The notes: generated by a model from the sequence alone, not told the origin. A stretch of 64,000 bases of DNA from Pempheris klunzingeri (GCF_042242105.1 NC_092033.1:5148908-5212907), one strand, 5' to 3'; shown: positions 26,940 to 39,500, counted from the first letter of the stretch. A program made the numbers and translations.

Positions 26940-27601
26940 ATGGGGGGGTGGGGTTAATATTTATTTATATAATGTGTAACATTGCATGGTATATTTAAAA
27001 ATATTTGTCACTTTAAAAAGTTTTTTACTATAAATTTGTGGATTTTATTTGTAGCTCAATTTGATGCTTGTTTATTTCTTAATGTTACCACATTGCCTTT
27101 TGTGTTTTTAATGTTCTGAAAACTTTTAAAATTTCAGCAATTCATTTTTAGAAACTATAATTGAACAGCAATAAAGAAACGGCTAATTACAAAAAATCAA
27201 ACGTTGAACAAAGAGCCACAGCTTGAATTTGTATTTCAAATAAGACGCAGTAATATAATTCCCACTGGTAATTTTCTGAAGCTCATGCTTTACTCAGAGA
27301 TGAATCTTAAGCTTCTTCAGCAGTGGCCAATAAATGGTAATATAGTTATCCAGTCTAAATTCGGCTGCAGTATTCTGAGCCATGATCACTCTAACATATG
27401 TTACATCAGCCTTAATGATACACTCAAGTAGCTGCTTGGCAGGTTTATGACCTGAGGGCTACATGGACACCTTGGTGTGTGTGTGCATGTGTGTGCGTGT
27501 GTGTGTGCGTGTGTTTTGCAAATATATTTGCACAGTATTTTGTGTGTGTGTAAGTGTCACTATATTTACTGTTCGTCTCTGTTTTTCTCTTTCATTTGCA
27601 G

Positions 27602-27652
27602 GCTCATTATTTGGGAATGACTTAATTTTCCTGCTCAGACGTCAATTTCAAG
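27602..27652 (+). ncRNA. Candidate 51-nt exon, possibly of the let-7 host transcript
   Basis: A pyrimidine-rich acceptor (ctctttcatttgcag, ending 27601) and a donor (gttagt at 27653) flank exactly 51 nt. The segment preserves phase and has no stop in the frame carried over from the candidate exon at 23424-23553. The open frame is weak evidence because the segment is short; the paired splice signals are the better argument. Confidence 0.25.
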
Positions 27653-28877
27653 GTTAGTTTCAAGACTGTATTAATTTTCTATATGTATTTTATTATATCT
27701 AAGTATATATTCACTTCATACTCAATGACGCATTTAACTGTGTGTACGTCCATATTTGCATCCGTGTGTGTGTGTGTGCGTGTGTGTGCATGCCACCACA
27801 CTGCTCACTTCTCAAAGTCAAAATCATTTCGGCCTGTAGTTGGAAATATACATCCTCTGGGTTCCTCCTCCAGCGGCCTGCAGGCCCACAACACAATCAC
27901 CACAGCTCGTCGTTAGTTTATTGAACACAATCTGACTCACATTGTTCCCGGCACACAGCAGCGACTGTGGCAGCAAGTGACGCTTCCCATCAAAACCGGC
28001 TCCGGCACGTTGTGTGTGTCATGTCATCTGAATCAGTAAGTCTCTGGTGCGGCTCAAAGATAATCTCCTCAAAGGAAATTAGCCGGGAAAAGGGGGAAAG
28101 AAAAGCCGTCAGCCTAAAGGTCAAATGAAGATTAGAGGGAAACAGTACACGAGGGCACACCGGCTGGCACCCGGAACTGCACAAAGGCCTCATTGTCACC
28201 GGAGCCCTCGTTTGTGCACACACTCTCCCTGCGTACTGGGGGAGACATGACACCTGTTGGTGGCTTTGGTCAACTGCAGGCAGAGTGACCGGAGGCCTTC
28301 ACAGGGCAAGAGAGGTGCTCGGTTTTCTTTTTTTTTTTTTAAAACTTTTTTCGTTTTGAGCTCACTCAAATAAGATGCAGTTCTACGGCACGTCAATGTC
28401 TTCAATCATTTTGGACGCAGCACGAATCAAACTGACACAAATGCCAGTTTTTGTCTCATGTCATAGTGTTTTTATGTCCCATCTCTCCAGTGTCATGACC
28501 AATTGTTCATAAAACTTCAAATGACAAAAGAAAAAACACAGTCAGTTTGAAAAAAAGCGATTGCTTTTGATTTATATTTGCTGATTTTACTGTTTGATTC
28601 CAGTCCTCCAGACACGCAGGATCCACTCACCTCTAAGAGCTGGGTGTCAAATCTCAAATAATTTTAAGGATTTCAAGATTTTTGTGTGTATCAGTATGAT
28701 GATGCTCCCTGAACACATTTTATTGTAAATATACTTTTTGAAATAATTGTTGTAATTTAAAAAGCTGCAGTGAAGACGACACACACAGCAGAATATATAT
28801 TGATTTAATGCTCTGTTATTTTGTAGGGGTACATCAGCAATTAAAAGTTGATTAACACTTTTAGATGTTTTGAAATT

Positions 28878-29050
28878 TAAGGGTCAGTTCAGCCAAATTG
28901 CAAAAAGCATAATTTCTGTCTCACCTCTTATAGTTTCCTACCATACAAATAATTTTTTGGCGAGGTTTTGAGACACCTGCCTCTGAGACTTCTGCCTCCA
29001 CCCCAGCACATTGTGGGAGTGGGGGATTTAGTTTGTGGTGCTCACAGCAG
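28878..29050. repeat. Fragment of a common teleost interspersed repeat
   Basis: The words gggtcagttcagccaaattgc (near 28880) and ctgcctccaccccagca (near 28993) resemble a dispersed repeat I remember from many fish genomes that begins 'agggtcagttcacccaaatt'. The match is from memory and the copy is divergent. Confidence 0.35.
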
Positions 29051-29547
29051 TGACAAATTACCTTTAAAAATAGCTTTTAAAAATACTCCTGATAATCCAC
29101 ATGACGAACCGTACGACTAGATACCACCGGAGGTAGACGAGAGAACGTTTTCCATAATTTGCATGAATCAACCCTTTAAGTAAAAGGTCTTGTCCTGTGT
29201 AAACCTGACACCTCGCTGCACACACATTAGCTGTGAAAGTGAAGCTGCCGCGTACCTTACAGGCTTGGACATTAAGTAGCTCGTGTAGAGATTTGTGTGG
29301 CATTTATGGGATAACCGACCTGCAATAAAACAGCCGCAAAGTGGTGCGTGCGTGCGCGTGCGTGCGTGCGAGGAGTTAAGGCAGTGACTCACTCTCGTAA
29401 GCTGGACCCCACCTCGCCTCCTCGCGTCTCCCCCGTCGCTCCCCCAGCTCAAGGGGAAACCGCAGCAGACCCACAGCCTCTCCTGTCTCACTCAGGAAAC
29501 TCCCTGAAACAACCACAACCTCACAACCTGTCTCTTTGACCTTTCAG

Positions 29548-29548
29548 T

Positions 29549-29577
<29 letters not shown>
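29548..29577. repeat. (CA)n microsatellite
   Basis: About 15 uninterrupted CA units. Confidence 0.95.
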
Positions 29578-29579
<2 letters not shown>

Positions 29580-30000
29580 ATGGTCATTTGCACCAGTGTT
29601 TTCCTGTAATTCACAATTAAGCTTCAGGTGAAGTATGATAGATTATTGTCAGAGGATTAAACTGACTTTTTTTTTTTAAGTTAATGCTGTACTTTATTGA
29701 CTGTGTGTGTGTTTAGAGGTGTTACCAGCTACCCTGCAGATCCTCGTAGATAATACAGACGCTCTCACTCGCTGTGTGTTCATCTGCATGCATGCCAACA
29801 CCTGCATTGTGTGTGTAGCCGTTTACACACAAGCGCTCCAACAGGTACAGATGCATCTGTCTATGTTGGCTGTGTAATGCACTCGCGTGTGCAGCGGAGC
29901 GCTGTCGTGACGCGGCGCTCGTGTGTAAGACAAGAGGCGAAAGTCTGACCTTTCGCCACCCAGCAGCAGCTCACTCTCTCCTCTCATTTGTCTCCATCAG

Positions 30001-30090
30001 GCCGAGGAAAGCTGAGAAACCTGAAGCGGCCGCTGCAGAGAGGAGGCGAGCTGTCACGCCTAAGTGACATCCAGGAAGTATTTTGATAGC
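30001..30090 (+). ncRNA. Candidate terminal exon start upstream of let-7a
   Basis: A strong pyrimidine tract (ctctctcctctcatttgtct) and acceptor ccatcag end at 30000. In the phase carried from 27652 the frame stays open for 26 codons and stops with TGA at about 30084-30086; another phase stops after a few codons. If real, the exon may run on towards the let-7a hairpin 670 nt downstream. The end coordinate is only the first stop. Coding status is unproven. Confidence 0.3.
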
Positions 30091-30747
30091 AGTGTTTGAG
30101 CTGTAACAATTAAAGCATGAAGAAGAATAGACCCAGTTCATGACATGCAGATAGTTCACTCCTCCACTCTCAATTCAAATTGGATTTTCTGTAAATATAT
30201 ACAGCAATAAAAAATAACTACAAAAATAATAAATTAAAAAAGCACGTAAATACAGTGAAGCCACCTTAACAAAATCAAGCAGCATATATATATTATCCAA
30301 TAAGTTTAAATATCCACACTAGGAGACACACATCACATCCTGGCACTTTGATAGAATATGAGATGCAATTCATTAATTTTTACTATGTTTGTTGGCATTA
30401 ATAGAATATCTATTTGCAAAACATATAATACAAAAATACAGTAATAATACACAGGTTTATTCTGGACCCTGGGAACACTTAGTGTGACAAAAAAAACAGC
30501 CTTCACTCAAAGATTCACTCACGAGCTTTTTCTAAGCCTCCAGCTGCAGCTCACAGTCTTCATCAGCATTGACTTTGACACCTGTCATGTAAAAACAAAC
30601 CTCTTTATAAGCGCATAGTTTGTAGCTGATCTGGTCTTGTCTCACATGTCGTTTCCTGAAGGCATTTTGTCGTTTTGAGCTTGTCCTCCCACCAGATCGA
30701 CCGTCCGCCGCGACACACGAGAGACACCTGCAGGAGACTAACTGTCC

Positions 30748-30830
30748 TTTGGGGTGAGGTAGTAGGTTGTATAGTTTTAGGGTCATTCCCAAGCTGTCAG
30801 ATGACTATACAACTTACTGTCTTTCCTGAA
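30748..30830 (+). ncRNA. let-7a: let-7a microRNA precursor (let-7a-3 type)
   Basis: The mature 5p sequence, 22 nt beginning TGAGGTAGTAGGTTGTAT, lies at 30755-30776 and matches let-7a exactly. The 3p arm (ctatacaacttactgtctttc) at 30805-30825 pairs with it, with a G-U wobble where human let-7a-3 has a different base. The loop of about 28 nt contains a small gggtcattccc stem and lacks a GGAG element. Flanking ggg and the cluster with let-7b identify it with human MIRLET7A3. let-7 RNAs load into Argonaute and repress growth and pluripotency mRNAs in the cytoplasm. Both hairpins are probably cut from one primary transcript. Confidence 0.97.
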
Positions 30831-30839
30831 GCGACTGTG

Positions 30840-31013
30840 ATGGCGGCGTCATCGTCACTTCTCACAAAGGAAGATATGACTTCACTCCAAATCCTCTTAT
30901 TTCTCTTCTTTGTTTTTTACTTGTTGATCTGGAAGCGATACACCCCGCGATACTTGCCTTTATTAAAGTTAGACCAGTTAGGAGGTGATATAGAGGAGAG
31001 GCAGATAAGTTAG
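30840..31013 (+). CDS. Possible 57-residue single-pass membrane micropeptide
   Basis: The ORF starts at an ATG with G at -3 and G at +4, ten nt after the let-7a hairpin, and ends at TAG (31011-31013). The N-terminus is polar (MAASSSLLTKEDM). Residues about 16-32 form a continuous hydrophobic helix (LQILLFLFFVFYLLIW), followed by basic residues (KRYTPRY), which predicts an orientation with the C-terminus in the cytosol, and an acidic tail (DIEERQIS). I recognise no family. The frame is also open upstream to 30675. It would be carried on the primary let-7 transcript, so it could only be made from uncropped or alternatively processed RNA. ORFs of this length arise by chance in the window. Confidence 0.2.
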   Translation: MAASSSLLTKEDMTSLQILLFLFFVFYLLIWKRYTPRYLPLLKLDQLGGDIEERQIS

Positions 31014-31423
31014 AGAGCAATGTGAGAGATGATTTCCTTATTTCTTTTTATCTTTGTACATTCAGCACACTGGCTATCCATTTTGATCTGTGCTTATATC
31101 TGAAAAACAGACAACCTTTGTCGGTTTAAACTACTTTTTTGGCAATTAAAGTGTAAATTTAGAGCTCTGTTGCTTCAAATGTGCTCATTATATTTGCAAA
31201 TGCTTTAACGATGTGCCTCCATTAGCTGATGTTTGAATAACAGTTATTACTTGTACTGAAATGTAACATTTTTTACTCTTACTGTTGTCATCACAAACCT
31301 TGCTGTATTCACTGTAATAACAACAAAGCAAGTCTGCCTCCGTTTACTCAGCGAGCTGATGCAACCTTCCCTCAAACCTCCAGATCCTCCTCCCACCCAC
31401 ACGGGTGACTTATGGTGTTCGTA

Positions 31424-31509
31424 CAGGGTGAGGTAGTAGGTTGTGTGGTTTCAGGGTTGTGATTTTACCCCATCAGGAGCTAACTATACAACCTACTGCC
31501 TTCCCTGGA
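31424..31509 (+). ncRNA. let-7b: let-7b microRNA precursor
   Basis: The mature 5p sequence, 22 nt ending GTTGTGTGGTT, lies at 31429-31450 and matches let-7b exactly. The 3p arm (31484-31505, ctatacaacctactgccttccc) matches let-7b-3p. The loop carries a GGAG element at 31476-31479 just before the 3p arm, the position bound by the zinc knuckles of LIN28, so precursor turnover by LIN28 and terminal uridylation is expected. It lies about 650 nt downstream of let-7a and about 6 kb upstream of the ppara start codon, as in mammals. Confidence 0.97.
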
Positions 31510-32515
31510 GGGCAGCAATACATCACAGAAGCGCCCGTCTTATATGACTCTTATTAAGTAAGCACAAGAGAGGACCAGCGTTTGATTTCAAAGGTTTCAT
31601 TGAATGGGTGAGTGGTGCCAAATCACAATATGCATGTCAGAACTGATCACTTCACAGATTTGTAACTTGTACTTTTTAGACAGCATAGAAAATGCAGCTA
31701 GATTTAGAAAGTGAATTACCCTCACTGGTGTTACTTTGTACTGTTTCATTAATAAATAAAGATTGAATAAGAAATTATGTGAGAACAAACAATGACTGGA
31801 GTCTGATCTTTTTTTTCCCTTCTAATGAGGACTGGGCCGTCTTCTGTAATCCTTCTAAGGAGCTCATTATATTCCAAAATATAAATCTTAGAAGTCTGTA
31901 ATTTAGGCTTGTAACGTGTACTGTATATCTATTTAGAATAATGTTGTAAAGTTTGTCTTTATTTTTTGTAATTTAAACCAAAAGGTAATTAATTTTTGGG
32001 GATTGTGTCTATGCAGGAGGTTAATAAGGTACTGGATCAAAGGATAGTTTGAGGCTACAAAATTTAAAGTGAACAAAAAGGAGTCACAGCGTTTTATTTG
32101 AGCTAAATGGAGCCAGACAGACGTTCAGCATGTTGAACACACTTCAGAGTGCAGTCACAGTCTTTGAGCTGAGTTTTCAAGTTGTATCCCAAACTGCATC
32201 AAAGCTTAATTCTGGTTCACACAGTCTTTACCAAGCCGGGCTTCAGAGTGAGCGTCTCTACTTCAGAAAACATGAGCATGTGTGTTTGTTTCCCTCACAG
32301 AAGGAACAAGAGACCAGGTGCTGAGGTACCAGAAAAAAACATAAATTATCAGCCTCCCACTTGTCTGTGTTAAAAAACAAACTCAGCATTTTAGAAGAGA
32401 TTTTGTTGTCTAGCTTTGCTGTGGAAGTCAAACAGAAAAGATGGTGTCCAAACACCCCCGAGCAGTCTCTCACCGCAGGACGGAGACACACTGGCACATT
32501 GCTGTGCTTCCATTC

Positions 32516-32529
32516 ACAGTAGATGGCGC
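32516..32529 (+). promoter_or_regulatory. CTCF-type motif between let-7b and ppara
   Basis: ACAGTAGATGGCGC matches 13 of 14 positions of the vertebrate CTCF core CCASYAGRKGGCRS; only the first base differs. It has the same orientation as the site at 45927-45940. Confidence 0.5.
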
Positions 32530-33900
32530 CAGATGTTACGCTTTCTGCTTATAGTTCACACTTAAATACACATTTGCAAAATTTGTTTACAGAAGGATAT
32601 GAAGGTGAAAGACTGTGGAGCAAAGAAAACTTCAGGAGTGGAAATCTGCACCAACTAGTGTTCGTGTGCACAGTGGGGATTTTCAACCAGTGGCTTATTT
32701 GCTACATTACAAAAAAGTGCTGTAAATTAATACTGTATCATTGTCACCTGTCACTTAATATATACAAATGTTAATGAGGGTAAACTATTCACATGTTAGA
32801 TAATAATGTACAGAACTAAGAATGTCAGAGAAGGATTTTTCTGATGTGGATTGTCAGGATCATTAGTGATCATTAGTAAGTCCATCCACTAATTAGCCTT
32901 CTAATCAGACAACTGATGGCTCATAGACTGTCATGGTGCAGAGCAGGTCCCCATCAGTGTGCTGCTAACTGCTGATCAGTAAGAGGTTAGAGGTTAGAGG
33001 CAGTTTGTCCTAACCAGCTGACACTGCTGCATTATACAGTAACCTGCAATGTCACACTAATATGAAGCACATATGTTTTAAAACACACTTATTTGACTTT
33101 AACATTTAAAAATAATAGGAACAATAAAACCTAGTAAAATCTGTGTTTTGAATATGAACACAAGATTTTCTTACATGATTATACCACTTGTGTTGTTTTA
33201 TACTGTAACATGTGTGACATGTTAAAAAGTAAAAGAAAAGTAAAAAGAAGAGCAATCCTGCAAAATAAAACTACTCCCATATAAGTGCATTAAAAATGGG
33301 ACTTAAGATAAAAATATTATATATATTATATATATTATAAGATTATTACTACTGATGCAGTAATGTGCACGTGCTCTTCTCTACTTTATACACTGTTCAT
33401 TTAATCTATTCAATCTATCTAAGATGTAAAATAAACGTAGTGGAAAGAGTATAAAGTGGCATAAAATTAATCAAATAAAGAACAAATAGCTCAAAAGTAA
33501 ATTCAGTATTTGAGTGAACTGACTTTGATCCATTCAAAAACCACATCTAAAGCTTGTTAAATAGGTGAGAACAGGTGGAATATAGTACAAAATAATAAGT
33601 TAATAATTAGATTATATCTATATAACATTACACAGGCTTCCTGGTACAGGCTGTCTTTAATTTTTATTGACTCTTTACGCAATTAACGCGCTATAATAGA
33701 AGATGATGTTGCCATTTATTAACACTAAGTGATTTACAGCGCCTCCGTCGTAAATGTACACTGATTTCACATCGTGTTGTGTTTACGGACATCCACGCCT
33801 TTTACTGGGTAGTTCAGGGCACACCGGAGATGAGAGCACGTTACATAAATCCACATCCACACCGACCCGCGAGCCACCGGGAAGTGATTGAGTCCTGGGA
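32530..33900. other. AT-rich intergenic spacer between let-7b and ppara
   Basis: No gene recognised. It contains a short triplicated-looking 'gaggtta' stretch (32984-33000) and a TATAT-rich tract at 33317-33341. Confidence 0.5.
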
Positions 33901-33919
33901 GGGAAAAATAAAAAATAAA

Positions 33920-34080
33920 AAAAGGAGGCGGTCCCGCGCGCAGATCCGCGGGAGTCCATTGGTGGAAAGCATAGGTGTGTCAGGGGGGTGTGCGCGCCGT
34001 GTCGCCACGTTACTTCCTGCGGAGGTTTGACAGCACGCAGCGAGGCGACGCGTCCAAGTTTTATCGGATCAGAGCGGGAT
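33920..34080 (+). promoter_or_regulatory. ppara: CpG-rich probable ppara promoter
   Basis: CpG density rises sharply against AT-rich flanks. There is an inverted CCAAT box (attgg, 33958-33962), an ETS-type acttcctg word (34012-34019) and GC-rich words (ggaggcggtcccgcgcgc), but no TATA box. It directly precedes a segment that ends in a splice donor and lies upstream of the first ppara coding exon, so it fits a dispersed-start CpG promoter. Confidence 0.5.
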
Positions 34081-34144
34081 CAGCGTGTCGGAGCAGACAG
34101 CCGTCCATCTGCGTGGGAACATGCTCCGAAAAACAACCTCAGAG
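34040..34144 (+). other. ppara: Probable non-coding first exon of ppara
   Basis: The CpG-rich segment ends cctcagag with donor gtgaat at 34145. The next well-supported acceptor on this strand (cttatcacag, ending 37365) opens the exon that holds the ppara start codon, giving a 3.2 kb first intron. PPARA genes usually have one or more untranslated 5' exons, so further exons inside this intron are possible. The exon start is approximate. Confidence 0.4.
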
Positions 34145-37100
34145 GTGAATAACAAGCTTCATTTCAGCCGTAACGTTATGTAATTGTGACTGTAGAGTTT
34201 GCCTGTGTTTAACAGACCTCTGTGGTCAGGAGTTCAGCTACAAACCACATGGTCATGTACTGCAGCTGCTGACTTCTTGCTTCTGCATGAAGAAGAATGA
34301 ATGCAGTTGTTCTCAGTTTCTTATCAGGTGAGCCCCACTTTGACTCCCTGATAAGTCGAGTCTGCAGCTGGTTTTCAAACAAATGCTGCTATGCTGTCCA
34401 GAAAAGTCTCATTCTGATGATTGGAAACTATCTTTTCCTGGTCTGTGCAGAGACAGTGACTACAGGTGAACATGCAGCCTGTAAATGTAGAGTTTATTTG
34501 AGGTGTTTGCTTCCTGTGTTGTATAGCTGATATTTGGTCACATGGATGACCTTGTTGCACTGAGATCAAATCCTGATTGAGCTGACAGAGCTACCCTGCT
34601 TGGAGGGCAAGTGCTGGATCTCAAAGGACAAACGACAACAAGTTTAGTTTTTGGGGGCAGATTTTCTCCTCTGCCGTATCTTCGCTGTCATCTGCTGCAG
34701 TGCTTGGCTGAGTGCAGCTGACGGCTCTCGTGCTGCTCCAGTTTCCTCTTCCCCTGTGACCTAAAGATAGAGCCCTCTGTCTGGGCTTATGGTTCCTCTG
34801 GGACTGAAAACACAATGTCCTTTGAGGTGATGGGGGAAACATGGGCTGGGCCTCAGTTAACCACGAAAGGGGGAAATAAAGTCATGTGAACCCAGAGAGG
34901 AGGTAGCTGTTGATCTATTTTAACTGTATCAACACCGAGACGCTACATTTTATATGAATGAAATGGGCTCCTGTTTCAGACCAGGTGACCGGCAACTAAT
35001 TCACCTGTTCAATCTTTGCAATAATGAAGTAATAGTTTCAATAAAACACAAGGTTTTGTCATCAGATGTATTATTTTGCCTGACAAACAGCTCAAAACAC
35101 CCAAAATATTCAATTTGCTGAAATGTAAGACCAAGAAAAACGAGGAAATTCTCACGTTTGAGAGCCTGAAGCCATCAAGTGTTTGGTGTTTCTGCTTGAA
35201 AAATATCATAACTTGCTTAACTTAATATCAAAATGAGTTGCAAATCAATGTATTTTTTTAAAAACACAACAGGTTGATGAATGGACTCAGTGTTACAGCT
35301 CTATGTTGTGCCGGTCTGGACACACAAAATATGCATGCAAAAACATCAAAACCACATCTGGAAGAGGGTTTGTAGGCTTGTGTTGTGATCGGATCCTACA
35401 GTGGGTCACTTTTTGGGTTAACTCAATGCACCCAGGTCCAAACGCTGGTTGCTGTGTTGCAATCTACCCTCTGATGGAGAAATCTGTCTGTGGCGGCCAG
35501 CAGGGACACCATCAGTTCGTCAGAGGACGCATGTCGTGCGTCAAAGCGGCTCGATGGACCAGTTATACAAAAGTCAGTCAACAGCTGTCTCGGTCTGTGA
35601 CACGCTCTCAGATTTCCCCCTTAGATAGCTCTGGTGCACTGTCAGGACCTGCCCCCTGAAATGCTGCAACCCAGAGACGAGACAAACAAGAACGAGCACG
35701 TTACGATCAATCACGTCCTCACTGTCTGAGCCATGGGCATGTTTTCTACCCAAACAGATTAAGAGAGCAATTTACTTAATTGTCACATTCAACTTACTTA
35801 AAGTGAAGATCTTCAACAGTTAAAGTTAGTCACACAACCTCGTGTTAGCTGATATTTCTTCCATTCTCCTCTTCCAGATGCACGCAGCTGTGTAAACTGA
35901 GGTTTTGCACTGAGCTCACACCAGCCCTGAGACTCTCTGTGTATTAAACCAGAGATATGCTGGTGATGCCTGCATGGATGCTATTAGAACTTTGTTATTG
36001 CATTAATTTAAGAGCAAAGGTTTTGGAGTTATGGACAGAATTACCATCTTCTATATTCCTGCTTTTCTTCCTTTTATCGTGCACTTTTACTGTCCATGAT
36101 CACATCATCACTAATACAAAGAGGTTTTACAGACGGCGTGCTTTGTAAAGCTGTGATCAGTCTATAGAGCAACAGCAACATCTGTCGCCATGAGTTACTG
36201 GAAGCTGGAGAGAGTGATACAGGACGTGTGCGCTGGCTGTGGCGCTGTGATGTTGTGTGATGCCTCAAACAGATGTCCCTCACCCTGCTGGGAGCAGCTG
36301 GGAGCTCCACCAAACTCTCTCCCACACATGCTTTAAACAAACAGCCAGAGACGTAGGCAGAAAGTTACCTAAAGCTGAGTGTGCATACACCGAAGAGCTA
36401 TTCCTACAATGTAAACACCATGTATGATGTGCAGAATGTGCTCCCTGAGCCTCTTTCAAGTCTGCAGAGCATCAGATTTGGCCAATAAATCAGAGTCAGA
36501 GCTCTGTAACAAGCAGCAGGTTGTGTACTTTGGCTGGAATTTAATCTGTGAATGATGCAGTTGGAATAATGTGCTACTGTTGACTGTATAGGCACGGTTC
36601 ATTTGCTAAACAATTACCTTCACATTATGAACTTACCTCTGGCATCAATAGCCAAAGACTTATACCTGTCCCCACTGTATAATGGGCCTGCAGTAAATAG
36701 TTTGTGATACTGTGCTTTCCTGTGAATGAATGTCCCAAATCTGAAGGGGAAAAGGACACCTGAGCTACCTGACACCAAAAAGATAGTGGTGTAGTCGATG
36801 AGGACATTTTGGGATGCACTCACTGCTGGTGCTCTTGAAGAAAAAGAGCTGAGATGCAAAAAGCAAATTCCAGGTGCTTTGATAAATGGGACATTTGGGA
36901 AATAATTAGGATCAGAATACTCCAAGAACAGAGTACAGACAGGGAAATAAAGGAGGTCTGACCCACAACCACACAGGTTGTGTCGCTTCTGTAGAAATCA
37001 GGTTAGGAAGATGGCTACCAATAACAGCTGTTATATTGAGCTATTCAAACCCACCAGACTCCACTGAAAGAAAACAGTAATTTTACCTCACAGAACACAG

Positions 37101-37365
37101 CAGTTGCTGGTCGACTGCTGCCTCAGTCGGTTAGTCTGTTTGTGTTATTGTGTGCTACACAAATATTGTGTTGGATCTGAACTAACCTTAGAAAACAGTG
37201 GAAAAAAACCAACCCTTTTAGTGGACGTACTTTGATCTGGCACACCTTTGAGTCATTTTGAACCCAAAAAATAAAGCCCAGGTTTAAAAATATCAGCTGC
37301 CTCAGGTTTTCTAGTCTCTTAATGAGCCATTGTCTTAATCCGACTTCTCTCCCCTCTTATCACAG
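34145..37365 (+). other. ppara: Presumed first intron of ppara
   Basis: No coding exon recognised. A 118-codon open frame at 35303-35659 has no domain, no splice context and no biased composition, and I treat it as chance. Additional non-coding ppara exons could be hidden here. Confidence 0.4.
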
Positions 37366-37413
37366 TCTGGTGAGTGAGGGGTTGTTCCTCCCATCTTTGG
37401 TTTGATCTCCACC

Positions 37414-39171
37414 ATGGCGGGGGATTTCTGCAGCCCTCCGTCCCCACTGGGGGACTCCCTGCTAGACAGTCCTCTGTGCGGAGACCTGATGGAGGACCTC
37501 TGTGACATCTCCCACTCTATTGGAGACGACACACTGGGATTTGATTTCCCAGACTACCAGAGCACCGGCTTGGGGTCTGAGAGCTCCATCGCACTGTGTG
37601 AGTAGAAGAGCAGCCTCATGGTTGCAAGGAATTATCACTGGGTACATGAAGTGCAAAAAAAAAAAGAATGAAATAACTCTAAGATTGCACTGATTATGTC
37701 AGGATTTATTTTAATGCCATTCATGAACTGCTGTTGACAGGTAATGTGGATCATTACAACACTGACCTTCTGACATCTTGGCTCCATTGTGCCACATGTA
37801 AATGCACTAAAGAGGCCCGTGTAAAACACTGAGTCTCTGATAACACAAGATTAGACGCAGCTCAATTCCTTTCTCCCTTTGTCTCCTCCGTGATGTTGTC
37901 TCCAAATTCCTGAGCAGCACTTAGGCAAAAAATGACCCATGCCTTCTGTCCACTCAAGTGGACAAAGGCAGCGGCCTGTTTGACTGGAGTCCTCAGCGTA
38001 TGGTGTGAAATACAGCTTCTGTCGAGGAAAACAGATGAATTTATCCTGATTAGTTAACAGCTTTGTTGTTGTAACTTCTTGTTCAGTATATTTTCTTTGT
38101 TTTACAGATGTTTGTAACATAATCATTTCCCCAATAGGAGTCTGTACCTTTCCTACATTTGCCCTTTATGCTCATTGGTGTGATATTATGCTGTTAATAT
38201 TAGACTGATATTTTCTCAGCCACTATACTCTGTAGAAAGGTCCTTTTGTTGTACTTGAGAATGGCAGTCCAACACTCACCTTGCAGGCTAAAATTGAAGT
38301 AAAACATAATCAGAAGCTGAATCCTCCAGTCTCCCTACACTGCATTCTCTCCACTCCTGTATCATGAGTGGTGCCACAGTCTTCTCATTTAGCTCTTTAC
38401 ACGAGAGCAAACGAGAATCTTTTCCTGAATGTTTTCAGTTTACTAATTAGGGGCCTACATTACCTGCTCTCCTTTGTAAATAATTGTACTGTGAATCATT
38501 TTTAAGAGCAGCTGTAACGTTTTCCCCCCCAAAAAGTGGATGTTTCAGTTTGGTTTGAGTTTGTCCAAAGGGTGGCCCAGTGAAGTCCTCTCTGCTTTGT
38601 TGCTAGGTGTGGACACCCTGACCCCAGCCTCCAGCCCGTCGTCAGGTGTGTGTGGAGCGGCGGGAGGCCCGGAGGAGAACCTCAGCCCCCTCAATCTGGA
38701 GTGCCGGGTGTGCTCAGACAAGGCCTCAGGCTTCCACTACGGGGTGCATGCCTGTGAGGGCTGCAAGGTGAGAGATGTGGGACTATAACAGGCGTAGCAA
38801 AGGCATTCAGAATACATATAGTATGTATGTAGAGACATACAGTACATAGCAAATGAGAGCTGACATAAAGGCCGTGCAAAGATATAAATATAAACATACA
38901 GACAGATACAGACCTGTTCAAATGTTGTCTTTGATGTCCCTGCATGTACCTGTGCAAAGGTGAGTAACACAACACACACAGACGTGTGTTCAAACACACG
39001 CACACACACATGCAAAACCCATACAAAGGTCGGCACATAGAGCCGCCTGACCTAGTGGCCAGTGGAAAGTTTCTCAGACACACAGCCGGGTCATGTGAGG
39101 TGGGGGACACGGTGGCCTTGGTTGATTTGTCACCTCTCCCCTGCTTGGCACAGAGCCCAGCGGAGTGACGT

Positions 39172-39241
<70 letters not shown>

Positions 39242-39500
39242 TAGTACACACATGGAGCTGCTGCTGGCACAGAGCCCTGCTGTGTTTAATACTAAATATT
39301 ATCTTCTTACAGAGTCGCCTTTGGGATTTCATGTTAAGAGAAATTTACATATATATTTCTTAAAGACATCATCCTCATAAAGGTGAATCATGGGGGCCTG
39401 AATTAGTCTCTACAGGACTGAGATTATTGAGGTTTTAGAGAGTATAAAAATGTCTTTAGAGAGCAATGACGCTGTGAAGATTTTGTAGCTGAGACTGAGA

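Noticed and set aside
35303..35659. 118-codon + strand ORF in the first ppara intron
   Set aside because: No recognisable domain, no splice context, no composition bias; length is within chance for this window.
37366..37380. gtgagt donor four nt after the ppara exon acceptor
   Set aside because: A 4-nt exon or recursive splice site is conceivable, but the normal reading as 5'UTR leading to ATG at 37414 needs no such event.
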